Positions 9,215-17,079 of a stretch of DNA of 64,000 nucleotides are shown here, piece after piece. How positions within the stretch are numbered: position 1 is the stretch's first letter; each line of letters begins with the position of its first letter. The notes beneath the pieces are model-generated. The model worked only from the letters and a program-made list of their open reading frames with translations. It did no database searches and was not told the origin of the DNA. Source of the stretch: JAJNBD01 sp964471475 (GTDB lineage: Bacteria > Pseudomonadota > Gammaproteobacteria > CAISUE01). The position numbers were made by a program, and so were the translations under genes. The DNA lies in contig CAYYFQ010000004.1 in the NCBI GenBank assembly GCA_964471475.1, positions 1-64,000 of the forward strand. The letters run 5' to 3'.

Positions 9215-9360
9215 AAGGGCACCTCTATAAATTGCTCTTTTGCGCGATAACAGCGTTGCGCGAGAATTTTAAATGCTCATTTATTCAAATATAAACTCCG
9301 CTTTAAAATTCTCGTGCGCCTTGTTCTCACACAAAATTGCTAATTTATAGAGGTGCCCTT
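9215..9360. repeat. Inverted-repeat element 3 (146 bp)
   Basis: Perfect 19-bp arms AAGGGCACCTCTATAAATT (9215-9233) and its complement (9342-9360). A second inner pair, GCGCGAGAATTTTAAA against TTTAAAATTCTCGTGCGC, would extend the fold. MITE-like size and structure; no coding capacity. Confidence 0.7.
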
Positions 9361-9381
9361 AATGCGCATGTAAGTAGAAAG

Positions 9382-10593
9382 TTATTTCTCATCGTCCCAC
9401 GATAATGTCCCACCCGCTTGATATTCAATGACCCTAGTTTCAAAGAAATTTTTCTCTTTTTTTAGGTCGATCATTTCGCTCATCCAAGGGAAAGGGTTGT
9501 TTGCACCAGGATATTGTTCCGGCAAGCCAATTTGTGCCAATCGCCGATTGGCAATATATTCTAAGTACTCCCGAAACATAGATGCATTTAAGCCTAAAAT
9601 ACCCCGCGGCATCGTATCAATGGCGTATTGGGCTTCTAAATCCACCCCATGGCGAATCATTTCGATAATTTCTTTTTGGAATTTGGTTGTCCATAAATGT
9701 GGGTTTTCAATTTTGATTTGGTTAATGACGTCGATGCCAAAATTCATGTGCATTGACTCATCACGCATGATATATTGAAATTGCTCTGAGGTGCCTACCA
9801 TTTTGTTACGGCGTCCCATGGATAAAATTTGGGTGAAGCCGACATAGAAGAAGATACCTTCAAACACCACATAAAAAGCAATTAAATCGCGCAATAAACG
9901 TTGATCTTCAGCAGGGGTGCCCGTACGGAAATTAGGGTCGCTTAAACTTTGTGTGAATGGTAATGCCCATTCTGCTTTACGTGCGACGCTAGGAACTTCA
10001 CGGTACATGTTGAAGACTTCTGCTTCATCCAAGCCTAAACTTTCAATGACGTATTGGTAAGCGTGAGTGTGTAAGGCTTCTTCAAACGCTTGTCGCAATA
10101 AGTATTGACGACATTCAGGATTGGTGATGTGTCTATACACAGCAAGGACTAAGTTATTGGCTACCAAAGAATCTGCCGTTGAGAAAAAGCCTAAATTACG
10201 TTTGATGATAATGCGCTCATCTTCAGTGAGGCCATCTAAACTTTTCCAAAGTGCGACATCTGCTGACATATTGATTTCATTGGGCATCCAGTGATTCGCG
10301 CAAGCATCTAAGTATTTTTTCCAAGCCCATTCATATTTGAAAGGAACCAGTTGATTTAAATCGGCATGGCAGTTAATAATTTTTTTGTCATCGACTCTAA
10401 TGCGAGAAGCTCCCATTTGGATCATTTCTAACCCTGTTATAGGAGGGGGAGTTGCTGGCATATAATTTGCTCCCAACGTAGTGGTTGTAGCGAGTGTTTC
10501 GCAGGCGGCTTCTGCTAACTTGGTTACTGGTTCTAGTGCTGCGGTTTGATTTGATTCTGTCTGATAATCATCCCATGATAATTGAAAACTCAT
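9382..10593 (-). CDS. nrdB: Ribonucleotide reductase class Ia, beta subunit
   Basis: 403 aa R2 subunit that houses the di-iron centre and tyrosyl radical used by NrdA to reduce ribonucleotides. E172-A-L-H175-xxx-Y179 matches the E. coli E115/H118/Y122 group, so a standard Tyr radical is expected rather than the Phe type of Chlamydia. FEGIFFYVGF and RDESMHMNFGID give the remaining metal ligands. The C-terminal tail GTLSWDDEK is the R1-docking peptide; oddly, LSWDD also occurs at residues 5-9. NrdA is not in the window. A pair of NrdR-box-like palindromes lies upstream. Confidence 0.95.
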   Translation of the reverse strand: MSFQLSWDDYQTESNQTAALEPVTKLAEAACETLATTTTLGANYMPATPPPITGLEMIQMGASRIRVDDKKIINCHADLNQLVPFKYEWAWKKYLDACANHWMPNEINMSADVALWKSLDGLTEDERIIIKRNLGFFSTADSLVANNLVLAVYRHITNPECRQYLLRQAFEEALHTHAYQYVIESLGLDEAEVFNMYREVPSVARKAEWALPFTQSLSDPNFRTGTPAEDQRLLRDLIAFYVVFEGIFFYVGFTQILSMGRRNKMVGTSEQFQYIMRDESMHMNFGIDVINQIKIENPHLWTTKFQKEIIEMIRHGVDLEAQYAIDTMPRGILGLNASMFREYLEYIANRRLAQIGLPEQYPGANNPFPWMSEMIDLKKEKNFFETRVIEYQAGGTLSWDDEK

Positions 10594-10665
10594 AAATAGC
10601 TCCTGAAGTGTTGCTTGTGTGAAAAAATTACGACGTCAATCAAGTATAATGTAAATTATTGCTGG

Positions 10666-10710
10666 CCACAATATCTTGTGTTAAGAATTTGTTTTTGTAC
10701 TACATGTAGT
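10666..10710 (-). promoter_or_regulatory. Tandem NrdR boxes upstream of nrdB
   Basis: Two palindromes, CACAATATCTTGTG (10667-10680) and ACTACATGTAGT (10699-10710), resemble the NrdR consensus acaCwAtATaTwGtgt. Their centres are 31 bp apart, the three-helical-turn spacing expected of NrdR box pairs. They sit 73-117 bp upstream of the nrdB start in the region shared with divergent uvrD. The cognate repressor gene nrdR is at 56615-57085. Confidence 0.75.
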
Positions 10711-10787
10711 ATTTTTTGGCGTTTGCGTGTGAATAAATTCATAAACTCGTGTAAAATGCTTCCCCCAACTATCGATATTTATCATTT

Positions 10788-12977
10788 ATGTCTCTTCATG
10801 ATTTAACAGCGCAATTAAACGAATATCAACGAGCTGCTGTGAGTGCTCCTCCCGGTCATCTTTTGGTCTTAGCCGGAGCAGGGAGTGGCAAAACCCGCGT
10901 GCTTACCCATCGAATTGCTTGGTTGTTACAACATGAGGACGTTTCTCCTCATGGCATTTTGGCGGTAACTTTTACGAATAAAGCAGCTGCTGAAATGCGT
11001 ACGCGGGTGGAGGAACTATTACATATTTCTACTCAAGGCTTATGGATTGGGACGTTTCATAGTCTTGCTCACCGCCTGCTACGCCAACATTGGCAAGAAG
11101 CAGGGCTTAAGCAAAACTTTCAAATCTTAGATAGCGATGATCAATTGCGTTTGATCCGTCGGTTGATTATTGGGCTTGGACTTGATGAAAAACAATGGCA
11201 ACCTCGGCAAGTGCAAAGCTATATTAACGGTAAAAAAGATGATGGCGTACGCGCTAAACATTTGGGTCAGAATCCCGCGGATTTTACGCAACATAACCTC
11301 ATAAAAATTTATCAGGCTTATGAAACGGCCTGTGAACAAGCAGGTGTAGTTGATTTTGCAGAACTTCTTTTGCGCGCCCATGAATTATGGCATCAAGCGC
11401 CCGAGATTTTGGCGCACTATCAACAACGGTTTTCTCATATTTTGGTGGATGAATTTCAGGATACGAATAAAATTCAATACAGTTGGTTAAGATTTCTTGC
11501 AGGTGATAAAGGATATATGATGATTGTGGGGGATGATGACCAATCCATTTATGGGTGGCGAGGCGCTAAAATTGAAAATATCCAGCGTTTTAGTAAAGAT
11601 TTTCCTGCCACTACTACTATTCGATTAGAGCAAAATTATCGATCCACCGGGCATATTTTGGGAGCCGCTAATGCGTTGATTGAAAACAATGAGGGACGGT
11701 TAGGTAAAAATTTGTGGACCAGCAGTGGAGATGGCGAACATGTCTCCGTGTATGCGGCTTTTAACGATTATGATGAAGCGCGATTTATTGTGGAGCGAAT
11801 TAAGCATTGGGGAGAGCGAAAAGGAAAATACAGTGACATAGCTATTTTGTATCGCTCCAATGCGCAATCGCGTGTGCTCGAAGAAGTGTTGATTCAGGCT
11901 AATATGGCTTATCGAATTTATGGAGGGTTACGCTTTTTTGATCGTCAAGAAATTCGTGATGTTTTAGCTTATTTACGTTTGATGCAAAATCGCGCCGATG
12001 ATACTGCTTTTGAACGAATAGTGAATACACCAACCCGTGGTATTGGTGAGACCACACTTGCTCAAGTGCGCCAATACGCTCGAGACAATCAATGTGCTTT
12101 ATGGAGTGCTGCACTTGCCATGATACAGCAAAAATTATTGAGCGGTCGTTCGGTGACAGCCTTAAATGCTTTTTTAGTATTGGTGGACGGAATGACTGAA
12201 ATGACGAATACTTTGGCATTGAGCGAAATGACTGAGCATGTGATTCAAGTGAGTGGTTTACTCGCACATTATCAGCAAGAAAAAGGTGAAAAAGCGCAAG
12301 CACGTCTAGAAAACTTAGCTGAATTAATCAATGCCACTAGCGAATTTAATCCTGATAATTTGGATGATCAAACTTTGCTGCAGGCTTTTTTATCACATGC
12401 TGCTTTAGAGGCGGGTGAAGCACAAGCAGATCTCGCAACTGATGCGGTGCAATTGATGACTTTGCATAGCGCCAAGGGCTTAGAGTTTCCTTTGGTCTTT
12501 TTATCAGGGATGGAAGAAGGATTGTTCCCGCACAATATGTCATTAGAAGATCCTTCGCGCTTGGAAGAAGAACGACGTCTTTGTTATGTAGGGATTACGC
12601 GTGCGCGACAAAAATTATATATGACATATGCGGAAGTACGACGTATTCATGGGAATGAGATGTATCATCGTGCGTCTCGATTTTTGCGTGAAATTCCAGA
12701 GACGCATCTTGAAGAGGTTCGTTTAAAAACTTCAATACAGCGTCCTATGAGTTTCACTCCTAAATCATTAGGAAGTAGTGGGAAAGGGAAGTCGCCTGTA
12801 GGAGGGGGGCCTCTCGGTCTCAAAGTGGGCCAAACGGTCCATCATCCAAGTTTTGGAGAAGGAGTGATATTGCAGTTTGAGGGAGCCGGTGAGCATGCGC
12901 GAGTGCAAGTGCGTTTTGCACGTATGGGTACGAAATGGTTAGTCGCAGCCTATGCAAAATTATCAGTATTATCATAA
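10788..12977 (+). CDS. uvrD: DNA helicase II (UvrD)
   Basis: 729 aa superfamily 1A 3'-5' helicase of nucleotide excision and mismatch repair. Walker A GAGSGKT is at residues 30-36, followed by the SF1 motifs GTFHSLAHRLLR, DEFQDTN (Walker B), GDDDQSIYGWRGA, RLEQNYRST, LHSAKGLEFPLVFLSG and EERRLCYVGITRARQ. The C-terminal VGQTVHHPSFGEGVIL is the Tudor-like domain that contacts RNA polymerase, which separates UvrD/PcrA from Rep. The start MSLHDLTAQLNEYQRAAV is well placed. Divergent from nrdB. Confidence 0.95.
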   Translation: MSLHDLTAQLNEYQRAAVSAPPGHLLVLAGAGSGKTRVLTHRIAWLLQHEDVSPHGILAVTFTNKAAAEMRTRVEELLHISTQGLWIGTFHSLAHRLLRQHWQEAGLKQNFQILDSDDQLRLIRRLIIGLGLDEKQWQPRQVQSYINGKKDDGVRAKHLGQNPADFTQHNLIKIYQAYETACEQAGVVDFAELLLRAHELWHQAPEILAHYQQRFSHILVDEFQDTNKIQYSWLRFLAGDKGYMMIVGDDDQSIYGWRGAKIENIQRFSKDFPATTTIRLEQNYRSTGHILGAANALIENNEGRLGKNLWTSSGDGEHVSVYAAFNDYDEARFIVERIKHWGERKGKYSDIAILYRSNAQSRVLEEVLIQANMAYRIYGGLRFFDRQEIRDVLAYLRLMQNRADDTAFERIVNTPTRGIGETTLAQVRQYARDNQCALWSAALAMIQQKLLSGRSVTALNAFLVLVDGMTEMTNTLALSEMTEHVIQVSGLLAHYQQEKGEKAQARLENLAELINATSEFNPDNLDDQTLLQAFLSHAALEAGEAQADLATDAVQLMTLHSAKGLEFPLVFLSGMEEGLFPHNMSLEDPSRLEEERRLCYVGITRARQKLYMTYAEVRRIHGNEMYHRASRFLREIPETHLEEVRLKTSIQRPMSFTPKSLGSSGKGKSPVGGGPLGLKVGQTVHHPSFGEGVILQFEGAGEHARVQVRFARMGTKWLVAAYAKLSVLS

Positions 12978-13153
12978 AAAACAATAAGATATATTTTATA
13001 TTTCTTTTCAATGAGATAAGGTGTTTGTTGACAATATTGGTTGCTTAAAATTTATGCAACAAAGCTTTACTTATAACAAAAAATATGCTTCCGATCGTGA
13101 TTTTTTCTTGATAAGATGAAACATGCCAGCAATAATTTTCAAGGAGGAAGCTT

Positions 13154-13309
13154 ATGGCAATGCGTGATTCGTTCAATTCTTATGGAGAGGAATGGTATCC
13201 TTGGTTGTTTGCAGAACATACTTTATCATTTGAAAGCATTTTTGGTTTTAAAATTACTCATAAAGAAATCCCAGCGGTAATTAACACAGATCAAGAAGAG
13301 CCATCTTAA
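13154..13309 (+). CDS. Small hypothetical protein (51 aa)
   Basis: A near-perfect Shine-Dalgarno AAGGAGG (13141-13147) precedes ATG 13154 by 6 bases; the ORF encodes 51 aa starting MAMRDSFNSYGEEWYPW and ending NTDQEEPS. It is aromatic-rich in its first half (two Trp, two Tyr, four Phe), has no membrane segment and no recognised family. The strength of the ribosome-binding site is the main reason to call it. It sits alone between uvrD and rnhA, just before an inverted-repeat element. Confidence 0.6.
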   Translation: MAMRDSFNSYGEEWYPWLFAEHTLSFESIFGFKITHKEIPAVINTDQEEPS

Positions 13310-13317
13310 CTTTCTGA

Positions 13318-13447
13318 TGTATCCCTAAGTTTTTTTAAGTTTGTCATGCCTGCCAGCGAAGGCTGGCACGCAGCTGGCATGACAACCGCTTAAGTTGACG
13401 CAGCAGTCTTCGCTGATATCACAACCGTTAGAAATTTTAGGGATACA
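13318..13447. repeat. Inverted-repeat element with nested palindrome
   Basis: Outer arms TGTATCCCTAA (13318-13328) and TTAGGGATACA (13437-13447) enclose a nested palindrome GTCATGCC...GGCATGAC (13343-13383) containing GCCAGCGAAGGCTGGC. A related GTCATGCC/GCCAGC palindrome is found at about 21898-21943. These resemble dispersed intergenic palindromic repeats of intracellular proteobacteria. Confidence 0.65.
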
Positions 13448-13498
13448 TTAGCTTAACTTTAACTTGACCATGGTCTCTAAGCTTTTTACAATAGCCGG

Positions 13499-13930
13499 AT
13501 GAAAAAAATTGAAATATTTACCGATGGTGCATGTTCCGGCAATCCAGGCCCCGGCGGGTGGGCGGCGCTACTACGTTTTGGCGATCATGAAAAAATGATT
13601 AGTGGTGGCGAAAAACAGACCACCAATAATCGGATGGAATTACAAGCGGCCATCGAAGCTTTGCGGCAATTGAAAAAAATCGGGTGCGAAGTGCATTTAA
13701 CCACAGATTCACAGTATGTGCGTCAAGGCATTACCCAATGGATTCATAGTTGGAAAAAACGTCAGTGGAAAAATTCTAGTAACGAAGCTGTAAAAAACCA
13801 AGATTTGTGGGAAGCTTTAGATCATTTTGCGCAACAACATCATGTGCATTGGCATTGGGTGAAAGGCCACAATAACCATCCAGAAAATGAACGGGTAGAT
13901 GCTGCCGCTCGCAAAGCCATTCCGGTATGA
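13499..13930 (+). CDS. rnhA: Ribonuclease HI
   Basis: 143 aa enzyme that cuts the RNA strand of RNA-DNA hybrids. The catalytic carboxylates are D9 (FTDGACSGNPGPGGW), E47 (NNRMEL), D70 (TTDSQYV) and D134 (NERVDAAA), with the active-site histidine H124 in KGHNNH. The basic handle WKKRQWKN is present. The stop overlaps the next gene by 4 bp (ATGA). Confidence 0.96.
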   Translation: MKKIEIFTDGACSGNPGPGGWAALLRFGDHEKMISGGEKQTTNNRMELQAAIEALRQLKKIGCEVHLTTDSQYVRQGITQWIHSWKKRQWKNSSNEAVKNQDLWEALDHFAQQHHVHWHWVKGHNNHPENERVDAAARKAIPV

Positions 13931-14712
13931 CAGTAGCGCATCAACACCAGCTTGCTCTTCAGCGTATTTCACATCAAAAAAATCCTGAGCATTTACTTAA
14001 TTTACTGGCTGATCACTTATTACAGCGCATCGACTACCTAAAATGTTCTCCGCAATCTATTTTAAATATTAGCACCAATATAAAAGCTTGCAGCACATTG
14101 CTTACCCACAAGTTTCCGAATACAAAAATAGAGGTTTGCCATTCTTTGGATGATTTGTATCGAGTGGATAGTAATTCAATGGACTGTATTTTCGCCAATG
14201 CGTTTCTCCCATTGATTTACGATTATGAAAATTTTTGGCAAGAATGTTTAAGAGTATTAAAGCCAAATGGTGTCTTATTGTTTTCTACGGTGGGGCCTGG
14301 GAGTTTATCAGAATTGCGAGCCAGTTTAAAAGCGTTTACTCATGAAAATTCCATGAATATTTACGTCGACTTGCATGATCTTGGGGATGGTTTAATGCAT
14401 GCAGGGTTTCAAGATCCTGCAGTGGAGAGTGAAATAGTAGAGCTTCATTATGCTTCGTTTAAAAAACTTTTGCATGAATTAAAAAATTTAGGTTCCATCA
14501 AATTATGGTCAGACTATCCTCATTTGTATTACGGGAAGGAATTTTGGCCCCAACTAGAAAATTTTTATCGCGAAAATTTTTCTTCTGCAACAAAAAAATT
14601 AGTATTGTCGTTTGAAATTTATTATGGCATCGCTTTTGCAAAAGACCAGCGGCAATTCAAAGAGAAGGAGGAAGTGAGCATTCCTATCTCAGCGATTAAA
14701 CGACGGAAGTAG
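13927..14712 (+). CDS. BioC/NDUFAF5-like protein lacking the SAM motif
   Basis: 261 aa. The middle and C-terminal parts match the BioC-type methyltransferases: LRVLKPNGVLLFSTVGPGSL, then LHDLGDGLMHAGFQDPAVE and a YASFKKLLHELKNLGS segment. BioC methylates malonyl-ACP to start pimelate synthesis for biotin. The SAM-binding motif I, normally DLGCGTG, is replaced at about residues 44-52 by ILNISTNIK, with no glycine-rich loop. It is therefore either a non-catalytic relative or a highly diverged enzyme. It overlaps rnhA by 4 bp and converges with hslU, 4 bp away. No other bio gene is nearby. Confidence 0.7.
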   Translation: MTVAHQHQLALQRISHQKNPEHLLNLLADHLLQRIDYLKCSPQSILNISTNIKACSTLLTHKFPNTKIEVCHSLDDLYRVDSNSMDCIFANAFLPLIYDYENFWQECLRVLKPNGVLLFSTVGPGSLSELRASLKAFTHENSMNIYVDLHDLGDGLMHAGFQDPAVESEIVELHYASFKKLLHELKNLGSIKLWSDYPHLYYGKEFWPQLENFYRENFSSATKKLVLSFEIYYGIAFAKDQRQFKEKEEVSIPISAIKRRK

Positions 14713-14716
14713 AAGC

Positions 14717-16117
14717 TTATAAAATATACTGACTCAAATCTTCATCTTTGGCTAATTTAGCGATTTGTTCATCAACATATTTTGCGTCAATGTTGATTTT
14801 TTTGTTTGTTAATTGAGAGGCTTCAAAAGAAATTTTTTCAAGCAAGCGCTCCATCACTGTATGCAAACGACGAGCGCCAATATTTTCTACGCGTTCGTTA
14901 ATGTTAAAAGCAATTTCTGCTAAACGTTTAATGGCATCCGCCTTGAAGTTTATTTCAACATTTTCCGTCCCCAAAAGCGCTTTATATTGTTCTGTTAAAG
15001 AAGCTTGCGGTTCTGTCAGAATACGCACAAAATCTTCCGCGGTTAATGCGGATAATTCCACACGAATGGGTAATCGTCCTTGCAGTTCGGGCACGAGCTC
15101 GGAAGGTTTGCTGACGTGAAAAGCTCCAGAAGCAATGAATAAAATATGATCAGTTTTAATCATCCCATATTTTGTAGAAACGGTACACCCTTCGATAAGT
15201 GGTAATAAATCACGTTGTACACCTTCGCGCGAAACATCAGCACCACTCGTTCCTTCACGATGGCAGATTTTATCAATTTCATCGATGAAGACGATACCAT
15301 TTTGTTGGACGGCTTCTAACATTTCTTGTTTGATTTCTTCTTCGTTAATTAATTTGGAGGCTTCTTCTTCAGTGACTTGTTTCAAGGCATCTTTGACTTT
15401 CATACGGCGTTTACGCTTTTTTTCTGTGCTCATTTGTTGGAAAATATTTTGTAGCTGTGTAGTCATTTCTTCCATGCCCGGAGGAGAAAAAATCTCAACA
15501 CCCACAGGGGTTGCGGCGACTTCAATTTCAACTTCTTTTTCATTGAGTTCACCTGCATTGAGTTTTTTTAAAAATAAATTACGGGCAGCTGAAAATTCTT
15601 GATGATCTAACGAATCTGTGGGCGGTTGATATTTGTGATCATATTTAGGGGGTGGTAATAAAGCATCGAGCACTCGATTTTTACCTAAATCCTCAGCTTT
15701 TGTTTGACAAGATTGAATCGCTTGATCACGCATTTGTTTGAAAGCAGATTCTACTAAATCACGAATGATGGATTCCACGTCGCGACCTACATATCCTACC
15801 TCAGTAAACTTAGTGGCTTCTACTTTAATAAAAGGCGCATTCACTAATTTTGCGACACGTCTTGCAATTTCTGTTTTACCAACACCAGTGGGTCCAATCA
15901 TCAAGATATTTTTTGGTGTGACTTCTTGGCGTAATTCAGGAGTTAATTGCATGCGGCGCCAACGGTTTCGGATGGCAATCGCGATCGCACGTTTAGCTTC
16001 ATGCTGACCAATGATATGTTTATCAAGCTCAGCGACAATTTGAGGAGGATCCAAAGCTATATTTGCTGAGATAGGCATAGAGTTTTTGAGCGATACTGGA
16101 GTTTTTTTAGGTGGCAT
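14717..16117 (-). CDS. hslU: HslUV protease ATPase subunit
   Basis: 466 aa AAA+ ClpY unfoldase that feeds substrates into HslV. The Walker A GPTGVGKT is at 75-82 with EIARRVAK after it; EATKFTEVGYVGRDVESIIRDL and IVFIDEIDK (Walker B) are characteristic of HslU; NERVENIGARRLHTVMERLLE is the sensor-2 region. The C-terminal DLSQYIL inserts into HslV. It has about 20 extra N-terminal residues compared with E. coli. hslV precedes it by 8 bp on the same strand, forming the usual hslVU operon. Confidence 0.96.
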   Translation of the reverse strand: MPPKKTPVSLKNSMPISANIALDPPQIVAELDKHIIGQHEAKRAIAIAIRNRWRRMQLTPELRQEVTPKNILMIGPTGVGKTEIARRVAKLVNAPFIKVEATKFTEVGYVGRDVESIIRDLVESAFKQMRDQAIQSCQTKAEDLGKNRVLDALLPPPKYDHKYQPPTDSLDHQEFSAARNLFLKKLNAGELNEKEVEIEVAATPVGVEIFSPPGMEEMTTQLQNIFQQMSTEKKRKRRMKVKDALKQVTEEEASKLINEEEIKQEMLEAVQQNGIVFIDEIDKICHREGTSGADVSREGVQRDLLPLIEGCTVSTKYGMIKTDHILFIASGAFHVSKPSELVPELQGRLPIRVELSALTAEDFVRILTEPQASLTEQYKALLGTENVEINFKADAIKRLAEIAFNINERVENIGARRLHTVMERLLEKISFEASQLTNKKINIDAKYVDEQIAKLAKDEDLSQYIL

Positions 16118-16125
16118 AATGTATT

Positions 16126-16689
16126 CTATTTTTTGTTGTTAACGATAGGGGCATCAGTTAAAACTTCAATGGTTAGGTTGTGATTGGTATATACACAAAT
16201 ATCGGCAGCAATATTAAGAGCTTTTTCGACGATCGATTTAGCATCTAAATTCGTGTTTTGTAACAAAGCGAGCGCAGCAGCTTGTGCGTAAAAACCACCA
16301 GAACCAATGGCAATTAAATCATGTGCCGGTTCAATAACATCACCATTACCGCTTAAAATTAAAGAGGTTTTAGTGTCGGCAACCGCAAGAATGGCTTCTA
16401 AACGACGCAGCATGCGATCTGTACGCCAATCTTTAGCTAATTCAACGGCAGCTCGCATTAAATTTCCATGATATTGCTCTAATTTTTTTTCGAAGCGCTC
16501 AAAAAGCGTAAAAGCATCGGCCGTGGCGCCGGCAAATCCAGCTAGTATTTTGTCTTGATAAAGTCTGCGTACTTTGCGAGCATTTGGCTTCATGATAGTA
16601 GAGCCTAGACTCACTTGACCATCACCGCCTATGACGACTTGATTATCGCGGCGTACGCAGATAATGGTAGTGCCATGGTAATTTTCCAC
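16126..16689 (-). CDS. hslV: HslUV protease peptidase subunit
   Basis: 187 aa proteasome-like ClpQ peptidase. The mature N-terminal nucleophile is the Thr of HGTTIICVRR (residue 7), exposed after removal of a six-residue propeptide; GGDGQVSLG follows and GSGGFYAQAAALAL is the conserved C-terminal helix. The longer propeptide than in E. coli (MTT...) is common in Legionella relatives. A sigma-32 promoter lies directly upstream. Confidence 0.96.
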   Translation of the reverse strand: MENYHGTTIICVRRDNQVVIGGDGQVSLGSTIMKPNARKVRRLYQDKILAGFAGATADAFTLFERFEKKLEQYHGNLMRAAVELAKDWRTDRMLRRLEAILAVADTKTSLILSGNGDVIEPAHDLIAIGSGGFYAQAAALALLQNTNLDAKSIVEKALNIAADICVYTNHNLTIEVLTDAPIVNNKK

Positions 16690-16723
16690 AAGATTTCCTG
16701 TTTGAAAAGAGTAGTATTTCTTA

Positions 16724-16751
16724 AGATGGGGGTGAAGTGCAAAAATTCAAG
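16724..16751 (-). promoter_or_regulatory. Sigma-32 heat-shock promoter of hslVU
   Basis: On the minus strand CTTGAAT (-35, ending at 16745) is followed after 13 bases by CCCCATCT (-10, 16731-16724), matching the sigma-32 consensus CTTGAAA-N13-CCCCATnT. It lies 35 bp upstream of the hslV start codon. Confidence 0.8.
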
Positions 16752-16782
16752 ACCAGGAGAGGAAGCTGCAGCACTACTTACT

Positions 16783-16851
16783 TAGCTTTATACTGCGTTG
16801 CAAGCTTGCTCGCCTTCAGTCATGTACGTCTATGTACACTCCTTTGACTCA
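16783..16851. repeat. Dispersed repeat, second copy of 9070-9137
   Basis: TAGCTTTATACTGCGTTGCA and the 24-bp core 16819-16842 (GTCATGTACG...TACACTCC) recur at 9070-9137, where the core at 9105-9128 is identical and the flanks differ at a few positions. Here the copy lacks the terminal inverted repeats of the first. A dispersed intergenic repeat. Confidence 0.65.
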
Positions 16852-16887
16852 CATAGTTGCACCTGCATTTAATCAAAATAGAATCTT

Positions 16888-17043
16888 CTCTGCACTGGAC
16901 AAAAATTTAAAAGCTACTTGAAAAAGCTTGTTAAAAACGCTGTCGCCCCGCGATTTATTCGCGGGGCCCAAGGTTTCAACTTTTTGGATCCCGCGAACAA
17001 GTCGCGGGATGACAGCTTCAGAGATTTTTTGTCCAGTGCAGAG
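16888..17043. repeat. Inverted-repeat element with two GC-rich hairpins
   Basis: Outer arms CTCTGCACTGGACAAAAA (16888-16905) and its complement (17026-17043) are perfect. Inside are two GC-rich hairpins, CCCCGCGATTTATTCGCGGGG (given as stem CCCCGCG/CGCGGGG) near 16946-16966 and ATCCCGCGA/TCGCGGGAT near 16988-17010. It lies between hslV and the kinase gene and has no coding potential. Confidence 0.7.
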
Positions 17044-17079
17044 TAGCATCTTGCTTTAGGAGCTAATTTTAAGGATTGG

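Larger units (their letters stand above)
8851..9381. other. Repeat-filled gap between convergent mpl and nrdB
   Basis: The 531 bp between two converging genes contain no plausible CDS and are almost entirely made of three consecutive inverted-repeat elements (8923-9030, 9053-9178 and 9215-9360), annotated separately. They may also serve as bidirectional transcription terminators. Confidence 0.6.

Noticed and set aside
9428..9778. Plus-strand 116-codon ORF
   Set aside because: Antisense of nrdB, which has all catalytic residues; no own ribosome site or homology.
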